The notes under the pieces are model-generated. The model did not search any database. It was not told the DNA's origin and saw nothing but the letters and a program-made list of their open reading frames with translations. From Candidatus Obscuribacter sp. (GTDB taxonomy: Bacteria > Cyanobacteriota > Vampirovibrionia > Obscuribacterales > Obscuribacteraceae), in contig JADKDV010000009.1 of the NCBI GenBank assembly GCA_016718315.1, positions 62,001 to 126,000 of the forward strand: a DNA stretch of 64,000 bases, read 5' to 3'. Position numbers and translations under genes: made by a program. Positions 17,205 to 25,724 of the stretch are shown one piece after another (the stretch's first letter is position 1; every line of letters begins with the position of its first letter).

Positions 17205-17237
17205 AGAGGAAGAAGTAATCAGTTTCTTCCTCTCTTT
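17205..17237 (+). terminator. Probable terminator after the TadEG-like modules
   Basis: A perfect 10-bp stem (AGAGGAAGAA against TTCTTCCTCT) with a 9-nt loop and a short T-rich tail, 28 nt after the stop of module 2. The 17238-17438 stretch after it contains GCCGCC and GGCGGC blocks that could pair, but no gene. Confidence 0.65.
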
Positions 17238-17438
17238 AATTGGGTGCCGCCGTTGGATGGTTAATCTTTCCCTAGTTCAATGGATCTCTATTTAATTAGA
17301 TTTCTATCTATTTAGAGGCGGCGGCCATATTCCTAATTTACTGTCTTGGCAAGCTAGAGAGTATAGGGTTTTTCCTGAGCTTTTCTCTTGGATACCGCAA
17401 CTGATTTATCAACTGCTCTCAAATCAAGCCTTTATAAA

Positions 17439-17942
17439 TTATCGGGCTTTGGCGTATTGATAACGGATGGTATAGCTACCGTGCTCATCCTTGGTGGCAT
17501 AACCAGTGACCGGTGCTGCAATTTGTATGATACAGGTATTGAAGTCCTTGTCAGTAGCCATAAGTGAGCTTGGATCATTGTGAGTGATGTTCCATTTGTA
17601 CATCTGAAAAACGTTCTGATACCACTCTTTGACTTGCTCTGGGGATTCTTTGACATTGAAAGTCATGACATAGTTTGGACCTTGCTTGCCAACATGATCA
17701 TAAACAAGACCGTTGAGAAATCTCTGCTTGCCTGTGTACTCGGGAATGCCATCGAGATTGACCTTTTCTTTGAGGTTTTCGGGTGGTCTCGCTAGTGACT
17801 CACCAGTGGTCTGCCAGGCTGGCTTGGTGTTATATGGTTTGTGTTGACTTTGATCAATCTGCTTGCCGTTCTTGTTGTAAGTAGATTGGCTTAGGGCCGG
17901 TTGCGCTGGCACCTGCAAAGCAATCTGCAACGCAGTTTGCAA
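17439..17942 (-). CDS. Hypothetical protein; its 5' end may be frameshifted
   Basis: A 167-residue ORF of unrecognised family with conserved-looking C-terminal half (YVMTFNVKESPEQVKEWYQN), which resembles small periplasmic proteins. The only start in frame is TTG at 17942, without a ribosome binding site. By contrast an ATG at 17988 with an excellent site (GAAGGAG, 5 nt spacing) lies in a different frame and encodes MVGVKYLVAVKF. Joining that N-terminus to this ORF would give a plausible signal peptide ending near QPALSQ. So a single-base indel in 17943-17960 or a sequencing error is suspected. Confidence 0.5.
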   Translation of the reverse strand: MQTALQIALQVPAQPALSQSTYNKNGKQIDQSQHKPYNTKPAWQTTGESLARPPENLKEKVNLDGIPEYTGKQRFLNGLVYDHVGKQGPNYVMTFNVKESPEQVKEWYQNVFQMYKWNITHNDPSSLMATDKDFNTCIIQIAAPVTGYATKDEHGSYTIRYQYAKAR

Positions 17943-18081
17943 GATTACACTGAAATTTTACGGCGACTAAATACTTAACCCCAACCATAAACACTCCTTC
18001 AGATTTATAAATCCGTACCGTAAACATTGCCTTAGTGATTAGTTACCCATTAACAGTCTAGTTTAATTGATTTTCTACTCT

Positions 18082-18113
18082 AAAAAACAACCGCCGGAAG
18101 GTCCGGCGGTTGT
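18082..18113 (-). terminator. Rho-independent terminator of the large TadG-like gene
   Basis: A perfect 12-bp GC-rich stem (CCGCCGG core) with a 3-nt loop. Read on the minus strand it is followed by six T's. It lies about 50 bp after the stop of the minus-strand gene at 18164. Confidence 0.9.
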
Positions 18114-18163
18114 CTTCTATCTATCGGGAATTATCAGTTATCCGTTTGTATAACCAGGAAGTC

Positions 18164-20311
18164 CTAGTTAGGTTTGCAGTAGGTGTCGCCGGTGGTTGTT
18201 TGCTCGAACTTCAATTCTCCGAGGAAGTTGTTGTAGCCAGAGCTTGGTGTCCACTTGGCGGCATCGTTGCCGTTGGCAGTGTTTTGATATTTGGTGAAGG
18301 GCACTTCGTGATAACCAGCATCACCGATGGTAGCTCCGCCTACACCCTTACGAGTGTTAACGACCCAACCACTGAGAGGATAGTTACCAGTGTTGCAATT
18401 CGATGCACCGGTTCCAGCTTGACCGTCTGGGGTCAGAGAGCCAGCCTTGGCTTCAGCGAGGTAGCCACCACCACCGGGGAAGTTTTCGGTCATGTAGACA
18501 GAAGAACCATCAGCGTAGAGGTAGAAGGTCTTGCCGAGGGGCAAAGGAGTGCTAGCGAGAGCATCTTTGACGTGCTGAGAGATGTTGCCATCTTCAGGGT
18601 TGATTTGACGCATGCGGTCAATCACTTTGTCTACTGTGGAGGTAGAGGCGCATCCGCCGATTTCGTTGAGGAGGTCCATTGGTGAACCAGCAGCCATGTA
18701 GTTGATCTTGCCACCGAGGAAGGGCTTAGCCGAACCATTTGCTGGTGGACGAAGCACATTGCCTGACCCGTCTTTGCCCCAGAGTTTGAGACCAGAAGGT
18801 TGCGTGGCGTTGGTGGAAGCGCATCCCCATCCATGAGCTCTTTGAGCCAGTACATCAGCCTTCATGAATTCTACGTTGGTGAAACCAGCGTTGGTGTCAA
18901 TGTGGTTGGTGCCTGTGCCAGCTGCTCTACCATAGTTGGACTGCCAGTCATCGAATGAAGTTTGGCAATGCATGGGAGTAGTTGAAACATCATCGTAATC
19001 AAGGTATGTGCAGTTTTGGACGTTGGGGCTGCCGAGAGCATCGAGGTCAGCTTGTGTAGCGTAGTGGTTGAGAGCAGGTCCGATACGCAAGTCATATGAT
19101 GCGGGATCGTTGTATGGATCTTCGGCTTTGCCGGTCCACAATGTAGGGTCACCACCACCGACGTTACCTACCAGTGGATCATAAGGGAAGGTACCCTTGG
19201 TAGCGTTGTAAGCGGCAATCTGACCCATAGCAGCTGGTCCAGCAGGGTTGTGCGAGAAGATCTTGGAATTTTGGTCCATGTTGATACCAGGGGAGTGGAA
19301 CAACTCCTGGTTGAAGATATCGTTTGAACCATCATTTACAACGGTGCTGAGAGGGAACTTGGGTGTGTTGACCAGGTTGGAAGTTGGTCCGTTGACTACG
19401 CGGACAAAGCCTTTGGGCAGACGGGCTGCGAAGTTTCTGTCCAAGCTGCCTACGATTGCGCAAGCCAGTGTGCCACCGAATGCTCCAGTCTTAGCTTCTA
19501 ATGCACGGGCATCAGTACGGAAAGCGTTGGGCAGTGTTGGGCTGGTTGTCACTCCAGCAGGTGCTGTAGCGGAGAAATTACCGTGGTCAACAAGGTGAGG
19601 TCTGGTGTCTGGGAAAACTGGAATCAAGCAGAAGTCTTGAGCACCAGCTTTGATTTCCTGATAACCAGCCGAGTAGTCATCTCCTGTGGGAGACTTTTGA
19701 GTGGCATTGTTACCGGGAGGAGCCCAGTTGCCTAGAGCGCTCTTAAGAGCACCACTGAAATATACGTTGGAAGAACTTCCAACTTTCATATAACCAGGGG
19801 TGATGTTTTGTGACAGCTGGACTGCACTTCCGTTCCACATCTTAGTGTTGTTTTTCTGAGAGATGGAGTGGAAATCGTTAGCGAGGTCACCACCAGGATT
19901 GGCACAAGCTGCAGCCAAATTTGCTTTGAGCATATTGCCCAACATATTGACTTGGCTGTGAATCATGCCAGCGTTGGCTGCTGCCAGAGGGCTTCCTTCA
20001 TCATCAGCGTTTTTGCAAACGATCATGGCTTTGGCAACGATGCGGTTATAGCTGAGCAAATCTAGTTTGTTCGGCTGGTCGCAAAGGGCACCGAATTCTT
20101 CCTGATCTGCCGCTGTGGTGAGATTGACGGCACCTCTTCTGATCGCTTGCTTAGCGACGTTGAGGGCGCCGGCATCAGTTGCGTTAGCAACTTCTCTACC
20201 ACCACCGATGATCTTAGAAAGGAAGAAGAAGCCGACGCCTATAACTATCACGACGAGCACACACGCGGCGGCTAAACCTAGCGTGGCTCCTCTTTGTCGT
20301 CTAGCTGTCAT
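18164..20311 (-). CDS. Large TadG-like surface protein
   Basis: A 715-residue protein with N-terminus MTARRQRGATLGLAAAC, one helix (about 10-32) and NATDAGALNVAKQAI directly after it, the typical TadG-like start (helix then an alanine-rich amphipathic segment). The long extracellular part is rich in Asn, Gly, Pro and Ser, with several cysteines, and has no domain I recognise. A strong site (GGAGG, 9 nt spacing) precedes ATG. A leader of about 230 nt with a hairpin next to the ribosome binding site suggests post-transcriptional control. It is transcribed alone, convergent to the other two TadEG-like modules. Confidence 0.7.
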   Translation of the reverse strand: MTARRQRGATLGLAAACVLVVIVIGVGFFFLSKIIGGGREVANATDAGALNVAKQAIRRGAVNLTTAADQEEFGALCDQPNKLDLLSYNRIVAKAMIVCKNADDEGSPLAAANAGMIHSQVNMLGNMLKANLAAACANPGGDLANDFHSISQKNNTKMWNGSAVQLSQNITPGYMKVGSSSNVYFSGALKSALGNWAPPGNNATQKSPTGDDYSAGYQEIKAGAQDFCLIPVFPDTRPHLVDHGNFSATAPAGVTTSPTLPNAFRTDARALEAKTGAFGGTLACAIVGSLDRNFAARLPKGFVRVVNGPTSNLVNTPKFPLSTVVNDGSNDIFNQELFHSPGINMDQNSKIFSHNPAGPAAMGQIAAYNATKGTFPYDPLVGNVGGGDPTLWTGKAEDPYNDPASYDLRIGPALNHYATQADLDALGSPNVQNCTYLDYDDVSTTPMHCQTSFDDWQSNYGRAAGTGTNHIDTNAGFTNVEFMKADVLAQRAHGWGCASTNATQPSGLKLWGKDGSGNVLRPPANGSAKPFLGGKINYMAAGSPMDLLNEIGGCASTSTVDKVIDRMRQINPEDGNISQHVKDALASTPLPLGKTFYLYADGSSVYMTENFPGGGGYLAEAKAGSLTPDGQAGTGASNCNTGNYPLSGWVVNTRKGVGGATIGDAGYHEVPFTKYQNTANGNDAAKWTPSSGYNNFLGELKFEQTTTGDTYCKPN

Positions 20312-20671
20312 ATATTTTTTCCTCCAGGTACCGATTACTCGGCTGTCTTTTTTGTATGCTCCGAGTAACCGGAGTCTTAAGTGCGTCCTTGGGACGAATT
20401 AGTAAAGTGAAACTCTGTTAATTATCATCCTCTAATCTTCCGTGGACGTCAAGGGCGGACCGGACTCCTCTGTTTTCTCTTAAAGCCCCAACTGGTCGGG
20501 TGTCGTAAGGGTTACATAGTTTTCATATTCCACAAAAGTAGAGAAATTATAGATTAAATTAGCTCCGATTAATGATTTAACCTTGGAACTTTTAATCTAT
20601 CTTGACCAGATTGTCACATCCTGGTCATTTTTTTCTCGCAAACATGGCACTTTTGCCAATTAAGGACTTTT
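20312..20671 (-). promoter_or_regulatory. Promoter and long structured leader of the large TadG-like gene
   Basis: No gene is seen in this 360-bp stretch. On the minus strand a TATAAT box lies at 20546-20551, with a poor -35, so the leader would be about 230 nt. Just before the ribosome binding site (GGAGG at 20321-20325), the segments 20361-20372 and 20331-20342 form a 12-bp hairpin with one wobble pair. The distal half can instead fold as a local 5-bp hairpin (CTCCG/CGGAG). Two competing folds next to a start site suggest control of translation. I could not match a known riboswitch class. Confidence 0.45.
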
Positions 20672-22099
20672 TTAGCGCTGCTCTTTGGTGGCGCTATTTA
20701 AGCTGAGTGCTGAGATGCTAGCCACGATGAGCCAGAACAAAAAATGTACCTGGGGTCGGTAAAAGACAGTGTCCACTAGACCCTGCACTATCAAGCTGAC
20801 CAGGGCGGCAGCCAGCCCGAGAGCAAGATAGCGATATTTGCTATCAAGATAAAACATTAAATGAGCGCGGCACATGGCCACAAATATCAAAGCGCAAAAG
20901 CAAAACAGTCCAAAAATACCAGTCTCCACTCCTACTTCCAGGGGGACACAGTAAGTGCCCAGGGCATCAAAGCCGCTCTTCATATATAGACCATAGGCCA
21001 GTCTAAAGGCAGTGTTGCCTGGCCCCACACCAATCCACCAGTTGTCCTTAAACATTGCCAGCGATGCTCGCCAGACATGCATGCGGTAGGCGTTGCTGGA
21101 GTGTTCTGAGCCGGCAAATATAGATAAGATGCGCTGTTCTATCGTGGGCATCAAAAAGTGCAATAAAAGGGCGCCCAGCACGCTGACAACGACAACACCA
21201 ATCAGTACCGGGAAGATTAGTTTGGGGCGACTGGTGAGTAAATAGACACTCAGCCCCAGGACGACAAAAGCAAGAGTGCCTCCAACTGCCAAAAAACCAC
21301 CGCGACTGCCAGTCAAAAATACAGCCAGGACAATGAGACCGCTCAGTGCAATCAGCCCTGGGCTTGCAAGCCAGTCGAGCAGTTTGTTTTTGTAGCTCCT
21401 TATATAGATGCCAAGAAAAAATGAAAGAGGCGCCAGTGGCAGCAAATAGCCAGCGAGTAAATTGGGATTGCCGAGAGTGGAGTAGATGCGCGTGCCTTTG
21501 CTCTCTACACTGGGGTCTTCCCAGGTAGCCAGTGGTGCTACTCCGATTTTGTACTGATAAAGTCCATAGAGCGTCACCAGTAGTCCACTTACCAGGGCTC
21601 CACCGATTATCCAGGGCAGCCTTTCTTTCTTTTCTTGCAGGACAAAGCTGACAGTAAAGTAAAAGACTACATATACGATTGCCTTGCTCAGTCCCTTAAA
21701 TGCCTGGGGCATGTAATGCGAGCTAAAGGTAGCGACTATATTGGCAATGAGATAGCCAGCCACAAGGGCGTCCATGCAGGTGAGCTTGAGGCTGCCGCCA
21801 CTGCCCAGTATTTTTGCTCCTATATATGTAGCGGCTGCCAGAAGCGCAATTAGTGCCAGTCCTTCTTTATCAGCAGCAAACTGAGGCGCTCCCAGAATGA
21901 CAAATAGTCCAGCCAGTATTAAAAATGAGAGCACGGCAAGGACATTACCGAGCTTTTTGAGCAGTGGCTGATTCTCTAGCTTGTGGCGCAAACTATTTGC
22001 CAGAGCAATCAGACTGCCGGCAAATAACGAGTTTTTGACTAGATTGTCGAAGCCCGTATCACCTTTAGACAGGGCGAGCTTTGCGATCAGATTATTCAC
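20672..22099 (-). CDS. O-antigen ligase-like (Wzy_C domain) polytopic membrane protein
   Basis: A 475-residue protein with about 11-12 helices. It has a large loop between late helices holding WWIGVGPGNTAFRLAYGLYMK and PLEVGVETG, which are hallmarks of the Wzy_C/O-antigen ligase family. Members join or polymerise surface glycans (WaaL, Wzy) or glycosylate pilins (PilO/TfpW-type). Which acceptor is used here cannot be told. It is followed by a DUF4330 gene 3 nt upstream in the same transcript. The tad-like surface proteins nearby make protein glycosylation possible but unproven. Confidence 0.8.
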   Translation of the reverse strand: MNNLIAKLALSKGDTGFDNLVKNSLFAGSLIALANSLRHKLENQPLLKKLGNVLAVLSFLILAGLFVILGAPQFAADKEGLALIALLAAATYIGAKILGSGGSLKLTCMDALVAGYLIANIVATFSSHYMPQAFKGLSKAIVYVVFYFTVSFVLQEKKERLPWIIGGALVSGLLVTLYGLYQYKIGVAPLATWEDPSVESKGTRIYSTLGNPNLLAGYLLPLAPLSFFLGIYIRSYKNKLLDWLASPGLIALSGLIVLAVFLTGSRGGFLAVGGTLAFVVLGLSVYLLTSRPKLIFPVLIGVVVVSVLGALLLHFLMPTIEQRILSIFAGSEHSSNAYRMHVWRASLAMFKDNWWIGVGPGNTAFRLAYGLYMKSGFDALGTYCVPLEVGVETGIFGLFCFCALIFVAMCRAHLMFYLDSKYRYLALGLAAALVSLIVQGLVDTVFYRPQVHFLFWLIVASISALSLNSATKEQR

Positions 22100-22102
22100 T
22101 GG

Positions 22103-22657
22103 TTATTTGTTTGCTGGGCTGATATCGACTACGACACCCTGGACACGATACTTAAATGATTCAAGCTCTATTTGATTGCCCACTTTGATTTTGTTGCCAC
22201 GGATAACATAGCCATCGTCAGTTTGTTCACTCTCATCTTGTACTGTCACCAAAAAGTCGTGAGCAATTGAGTTGGCCGGATCGGCAAAGGCTATGGCTTT
22301 TTTGCCATCGGGTGCAAGAAAGGCAACTTGTTTTGGTTGGTGCTCGCATTTGACTATAGTCATTGGTGGGTGCACTGGCTGGTTGCGAATGGTTATAGAA
22401 GTCTTGTCGCCTTCTTTAAATAGATTGAGGTCTTTTGTTTTAAGTCCGGTGATAAAAACTTCGATATTGACCCTGGGAGTGCCCTTAATCTCCTGGTTGA
22501 CTCCGGCCTTGCCGGCTTTAGCCAGACCAAGACCTAAAGCGGATAGCAAAACACTGACTATCAAAAGGTAATCGAGGAGGTTGATATGGCGCTTTTTGGC
22601 TTCGTTATTGGCGTTCAATTTATTACTCTTTGCTTTTCTTTTTTGCTGGCTCGGCAT
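22103..22657 (-). CDS. DUF4330 family membrane-anchored protein
   Basis: About 184 residues from the ATG at 22657. A TTG three codons upstream is also possible. A very basic N-terminus (KRKAKSNKLN..KKRH) precedes INLLDYLLIVSVLLSALG, a single helix. After it comes the DUF4330 pattern of beta-rich segments ending VGNQIELESFKYRVQGVVVDI. DUF4330 proteins are frequent in cyanobacteria and often lie next to polysaccharide or O-antigen ligase genes, as here. The molecular function is not known. It overlaps the upstream small gene by about 35 nt. Confidence 0.72.
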   Translation of the reverse strand: MPSQQKRKAKSNKLNANNEAKKRHINLLDYLLIVSVLLSALGLGLAKAGKAGVNQEIKGTPRVNIEVFITGLKTKDLNLFKEGDKTSITIRNQPVHPPMTIVKCEHQPKQVAFLAPDGKKAIAFADPANSIAHDFLVTVQDESEQTDDGYVIRGNKIKVGNQIELESFKYRVQGVVVDISPANK

Positions 22658-22880
22658 CTTTTTCAAAAAAGATTGAGACAGCTCCTGTCACACGGCGTAC
22701 CAATTTTACCTTTTCGTGTTCGACTTCTTCCCCATACTCCAGCTCTTCTGCGCCTTTGAGGCGCAACATGTCGAGCATTTGCTTCTTTTCGTCTTCGCTC
22801 AATACCACCACCCCAGTATGAAAGTCGTTGGCCAGCTTGAGCAGGTCATGGACAGTCATAGATGATGAAATCGTTGGCAT
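22623..22880 (-). CDS. Small charged hypothetical protein
   Basis: An 85-residue protein starting at ATG, with a helical N-terminal half (MTVHDLLKLANDFHTGV) and a C-terminal KDAEPAKKKSKE tail. No family is recognised. Its end overlaps the DUF4330 start, so the two are probably translated together, and it leads the envelope transcript with the ligase gene. The residues LKLANDF..VVVLSEDEKKQML suggest a short helix-turn region but no DNA-binding motif is clear. Confidence 0.6.
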   Translation of the reverse strand: MPTISSSMTVHDLLKLANDFHTGVVVLSEDEKKQMLDMLRLKGAEELEYGEEVEHEKVKLVRRVTGAVSIFFEKDAEPAKKKSKE

Positions 22881-23044
22881 GGCATTTAAGAGTGGGGAGC
22901 AAACATATTAGCACTGCTGACTTTGTGGGCACTTTGGCTGTCTAAAAAAATAATTTGCGGTTTATACGTAGGCCCGTGTCGAAGAATCCTCTAAGGACGG
23001 TAAATCTATTCACTGGCGATACACCTTTTAAGAGGACAACCAAA

Positions 23045-23392
23045 ATGGCGAATTTTGAACAAGAAGCAATTAATAGTAAAGAAGTGAATGTAGTTAAGGG
23101 TCATGAGCAAATCCTCCAGAATGCAGTCTATGGAGATCGCACCGAACTGGGTGACACCATGGGCGACAAAAGTATGGAGATGATGCGCATCAACGATACT
23201 CTCGTTAGAGATATCCAAAACCAGGCTGCTCGTATGGCCGAGAGCGTACTAAAGAGCACACTAAGTTTGCCCGCTGAGCATCAACAAGAACTCATTTCTG
23301 GCATCAAAAAGAATCTGCAACCAAATGATGTTGTCTATCATGCTTTTTTGCAAAAGTATGAAGCTCATCAAATGCGCACTCAGTCCTGCTAA
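23045..23392 (+). CDS. Helical hypothetical protein
   Basis: 115 residues from ATG at 23045, chosen because AAGAGGA lies 9-10 nt upstream. The open frame extends back to 22955 but without a better start. The protein is soluble, mostly helical and acidic in its first half, with no recognisable motif. It stands alone between the envelope transcript and the convergent heptose-kinase-like gene. Confidence 0.6.
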   Translation: MANFEQEAINSKEVNVVKGHEQILQNAVYGDRTELGDTMGDKSMEMMRINDTLVRDIQNQAARMAESVLKSTLSLPAEHQQELISGIKKNLQPNDVVYHAFLQKYEAHQMRTQSC

Positions 23393-23413
23393 GAGCCGTC
23401 GTTAACTGTCTTA

Positions 23414-25111
23414 TCAGTCCGGTAAATTGAGTTTTTCCAGATGATCAAGCATTTCCTTTTGGCTTGTCACTGCTGTACCGGGTTTACGTACCACAATGGA
23501 AGCCGCCAAATTGCCAAGTGCCATGGATTCCTCCATGGTCGCTCCTGAAGTCAGGGCCAGAGACATTGTTGCCACCACTGTATCGCCTGCACCGGTGACA
23601 TCAAATACTTCTGAGCGGTTAAAAGCGGGTATTTCAAACATCTCAACACCCTTCTGGAAAAGCACCATGCCTTCTCCACCGCGGGTGACAAGGAGGGCCT
23701 TAACACCAGATTTTTCTAAGAGCAAGTCTCCGAGCTTTTGCAAGCTCTCTTTGGAAGTAATCTTCATCTCGCCATAAGCTTCGGCATCAGGCTGATTGGG
23801 TGTCATCAGAGTGCAATTTTTAAATCTCTCAAAATCACCTTGAGCATCCACAATAATCATCAAGTCTTTTTCGGAAGCTAGTTTGCGCACAGCGGCAATG
23901 ACACCATCGGTAATGACCCCGGCTTTATAGTCCGAGAGGATAATAGCGCTGGCTGGCACAGCTTTGACTGATTCTTCGATTTTTTTGATCAGAGTTGCTT
24001 CCATAGCTGGACTGATTTTTTCGTGACTAATGCGGTCAATGCGCAAAAGTTGTTGCATCAAGCTATGTGATTTGCTGATGATACGGGTCTTGACTGTGGT
24101 GACCCGACTTTTATCTTCGACAAGAGCGTGGGTAATGCCGTGTTTTTCGAGACACTCAGCTAGTTTTGGGGCAAACTCATCGTCGCCGCAAATACCAATG
24201 GCGTGACATTTGCCACCAAGTGCTGTGACATTATGGGCGGTGTTAGCTGCGCCGCCCGGAATATGTTCGGTGGAGACATGCTCCAGTATAAGCACTGGTG
24301 CTTCTCTGGATATGCGTTCGGGCTTGCCTTCTAAAAGACGGTCAATGAGCAAGTCGCCGATGACTATGACCGAGCCGCCACTGAGATTGATAATGCGCGT
24401 CTTCAGTTTGTCTTTGGAGATGGGGTTGTGCATTGGTATTTGCCTTACGCCCAGGTCTATTTGTTGCACTCTTTCCAGTTCCTTAAAAAGTTGCTTGCCT
24501 AACTGATTGTCGGGATCGATTCCCAGGGCTAGCATTGTGGCCTTCTTTGCTTCTTCAATATAGCGTAAATGTTGATAGAGTCTTGCAAGATGAAGCGCAT
24601 TTGAAAGAACGCCAGTCAGTCCAGTGGCGTGGCTGAGATTTTCGCGAGCGCTTGAAAGCCCCAGCTTTTCAGCCTGAGAGAGTCTGGAGTCGTCGCTGAT
24701 ATGAGTGGCAAGAATGAATTCATCTATGACCGGTTTAATTTTTAGAGAAACCTCATTTTTGCTTTCTTCGCCTTTTAAAAGTCGCACCGGTCGATTCAGT
24801 GCATGGGGTAAATAGGCGGCATTGAGCGCTGACTCTTCTTTTTCACCAGGTTGCAGGGTAAATTCTCTGGATGGTTTGATAACATCCTTGCGCTCTGGCT
24901 CAAAATGTCTACTCAGACCAACTGTCTCGATTTTGTTGGTGAGGTATGAGCGCTTTTGCGACTCCTTGGCCAGTTCGTCCTTGTCAAGTATGGGGCTGTT
25001 AGCTTTGTGCGGAGCCATGGCCGGCAAGTCCAAAGCAGGCGTGTTTGTATTGTCCGCCCTATTTAGCGATTGCTTTTCGATATCTTTATCGTTTTTGTTG
25101 TCGTTTGGCAC
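23414..25111 (-). CDS. HldE/RfaE domain I-like PfkB sugar kinase with N-terminal extension
   Basis: A 565-residue protein starting at GTG. Residues about 245-565 form a PfkB kinase of the D-glycero-beta-D-manno-heptose 7-phosphate kinase type. They include VIVIGDLLIDRLL, PGGAANTAHNVTALG and the active-site signature DVTGAGDTVVA. The first 240 residues are extra: a polar stretch and then a TPR-like helical hairpin (about 165-215, HLARLYQHLRYIEEAKKA). The nucleotidyltransferase domain found in bifunctional HldE is absent, so ADP-heptose synthesis would need a separate HldC-like enzyme. The role in lipopolysaccharide-core precursor synthesis is by family. Confidence 0.82.
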   Translation of the reverse strand: MPNDNKNDKDIEKQSLNRADNTNTPALDLPAMAPHKANSPILDKDELAKESQKRSYLTNKIETVGLSRHFEPERKDVIKPSREFTLQPGEKEESALNAAYLPHALNRPVRLLKGEESKNEVSLKIKPVIDEFILATHISDDSRLSQAEKLGLSSARENLSHATGLTGVLSNALHLARLYQHLRYIEEAKKATMLALGIDPDNQLGKQLFKELERVQQIDLGVRQIPMHNPISKDKLKTRIINLSGGSVIVIGDLLIDRLLEGKPERISREAPVLILEHVSTEHIPGGAANTAHNVTALGGKCHAIGICGDDEFAPKLAECLEKHGITHALVEDKSRVTTVKTRIISKSHSLMQQLLRIDRISHEKISPAMEATLIKKIEESVKAVPASAIILSDYKAGVITDGVIAAVRKLASEKDLMIIVDAQGDFERFKNCTLMTPNQPDAEAYGEMKITSKESLQKLGDLLLEKSGVKALLVTRGGEGMVLFQKGVEMFEIPAFNRSEVFDVTGAGDTVVATMSLALTSGATMEESMALGNLAASIVVRKPGTAVTSQKEMLDHLEKLNLPD

Positions 25112-25172
25112 TTGATCTTTTGGCTGTATCCCATGGGCATTATAGTAGGCCAGGCGATGCTAAAATAGCGCC

Positions 25173-25724
25173 ATGCTCAAAACGTTTTACAGCTCCATTT
25201 TTAAAGTCGTCATTGCCAGCCTGGCCATGGCGCTCATGGCTTTTCCGATGGCTAGGTCACAGGCCCCTGTAACGCTCAAGCCCGCTCTCCCTTTATCAAC
25301 ATCCAACACTGTCGATGCGCCTCAAATGCTCAAGGCCGAGCGTGTGCGCAAAGATGTCGGTTGTGCTAAGAGACTGGCTCAATACCGCTGGGTGGACCGT
25401 ATGGCCATGGCCGATCCCTCTATCGTGGCGGCCATTTGCAGTTATTCTGCCAGTGCCAAATTATTAGCCAAGCATCCCCATATCGGCAATATTGCCGAAG
25501 CAGATCATTATTTTTGTCGTCGCGTAACCAAATGGCGCGGCGCTGCTCGAGCTCTTGTGGCTAATCCAGAGGCTTACAAAGTAATTGCTCGCGATCCAGA
25601 AGGAATATATAGAGCGATCAAATATGATCGCTCCATCGCAAAAATCCTCTCTAAAAATATGCACTATGAGCAGATGATTGTCGAAAACCCTGAGCTAGGC
25701 AAAGTCTTAGCAAGGTACATGTGA
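25173..25724 (+). CDS. Secreted hypothetical protein
   Basis: A 183-residue protein with a signal peptide (helix about 9-24, cleavage near ARSQA). The mature part is helical with recurring motifs of the form (A/H)xxPxxxxxIA (AMADPSIVAAI, AKHPHIGNIAE, VANPEAYKVIA, IVENPELGKVLA), spaced about 25-35 residues apart. These look like a degenerate helical repeat. I do not recognise the family. Its stop overlaps the GTG start of the TauE-like gene, so they are coupled. Confidence 0.65.
   Translation: MLKTFYSSIFKVVIASLAMALMAFPMARSQAPVTLKPALPLSTSNTVDAPQMLKAERVRKDVGCAKRLAQYRWVDRMAMADPSIVAAICSYSASAKLLAKHPHIGNIAEADHYFCRRVTKWRGAARALVANPEAYKVIARDPEGIYRAIKYDRSIAKILSKNMHYEQMIVENPELGKVLARYM

Noticed and set aside
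18110..18685. 191-residue plus-strand ORF beginning in the terminator
   Set aside because: Antisense to the large TadG-like gene; starts within the terminator stem region and has no recognisable features.
20312..20671. c-di-GMP (GEMM) riboswitch in the leader
   Set aside because: A GACGCA-like string is present, but the rest of the consensus, including the paired P2/P3 tetraloop-receptor arrangement, is not.
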